Source: CANHBY01 sp031374415 (GTDB lineage Bacteria > Pseudomonadota > Gammaproteobacteria > Burkholderiales > Burkholderiaceae_C). From it: a stretch of DNA of 5,417 nt. This document shows positions 5,386-5,417 of this stretch, one piece after another (the first letter of the stretch is position 1; each line of letters begins with the position of its first letter). Below the pieces are notes generated by a model. That model was not told where the DNA came from and searched no databases. It saw only the letters and a list, made by a program, of their open reading frames with translations. The stretch lies in NCBI GenBank assembly GCA_031374415.1, contig JANMGB010000357.1, forward strand, positions 1 through 5,417, written 5' to 3'. Made by a program: the position numbers and the translations under genes.

Positions 5386-5417
5386 TGGCACGTTATAGTT
5401 GTGGGGTAGTTGCATGC
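5265..5417. other. AT-rich right flank, probable junction with foreign or rearranged DNA
   Basis: From about 5265 the DNA stops encoding HAD-like protein and GC drops (roughly 48% over 5281-5340 and 38% over 5341-5400, counted by hand). One plus-strand frame, different from that of the HAD gene, is open from 5208 to a TGA at 5358-5360 and reads DPKFDSSEPFFRDFGEVSS from 5274 on, which looks protein-like, but I cannot name the family. It may be the end of an insertion sequence or the residue of another gene. No terminal inverted repeat or target duplication can be defined because the window ends at 5417. Confidence 0.4.

Noticed and set aside
1..5417. CRISPR array or long tandem repeats
   Set aside because: No direct repeats with regular spacers were seen; only the short operator-like repeats at 2211-2254 recur.

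Overview
The window looks like chromosomal DNA of a betaproteobacterium, most likely of the Burkholderiales (Comamonadaceae-like). The evidence is the fairly high GC, GC-rich third codon positions, and the character of the recognisable proteins (a YecA/YgfB-type UPF0149 protein, an NrtR-type Nudix regulator, KptA). This placement is my judgement of protein character; no search was run.

Layout. Bases 1-312 hold the start of a minus-strand gene of unknown function that runs off the left edge. Bases 319-668 hold no protein gene that I accept. They contain a clear Rho-independent terminator pointing left (428-459) and, upstream of it on the minus strand, a structured RNA whose 3' half shares blocks with 6S RNA as I remember it. 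A UPF0149 (YgfB/YecA-like) gene follows on the plus strand (669-1379). It converges with a minus-strand NrtR-like regulator gene (1425-2180).

The core is a divergent locus. The regulator gene faces away from a plus-strand operon of four genes: a soluble SPFH/band-7 protein (2279-3322), an NAD-kinase-fold protein of the mitochondrial NADK2 type (3319-4269), the NAD-dependent RNA 2'-phosphotransferase KptA/Tpt1 (4310-4879), and a HAD-family phosphatase (4891-5385). The intergenic region has a sigma70-like promoter overlapped by two tandem sites of the form ATAGTTG-N7-CAACCAT, which are the natural candidates for regulator binding. Three of the five gene families concern NAD or ADP-ribose: NrtR proteins sense ADP-ribose-type ligands, NAD kinase makes NADP, and KptA consumes NAD and releases a cyclic-phosphorylated ADP-ribose. 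The locus therefore reads as an NAD/ADP-ribose-linked RNA-processing or stress module whose own products might relieve its repression. That link is inference.

The HAD gene loses family-like sequence after about residue 125, near base 5265. The remaining ~150 bases are clearly more AT-rich and look like DNA of another origin, so the operon probably ends at an insertion or rearrangement junction.
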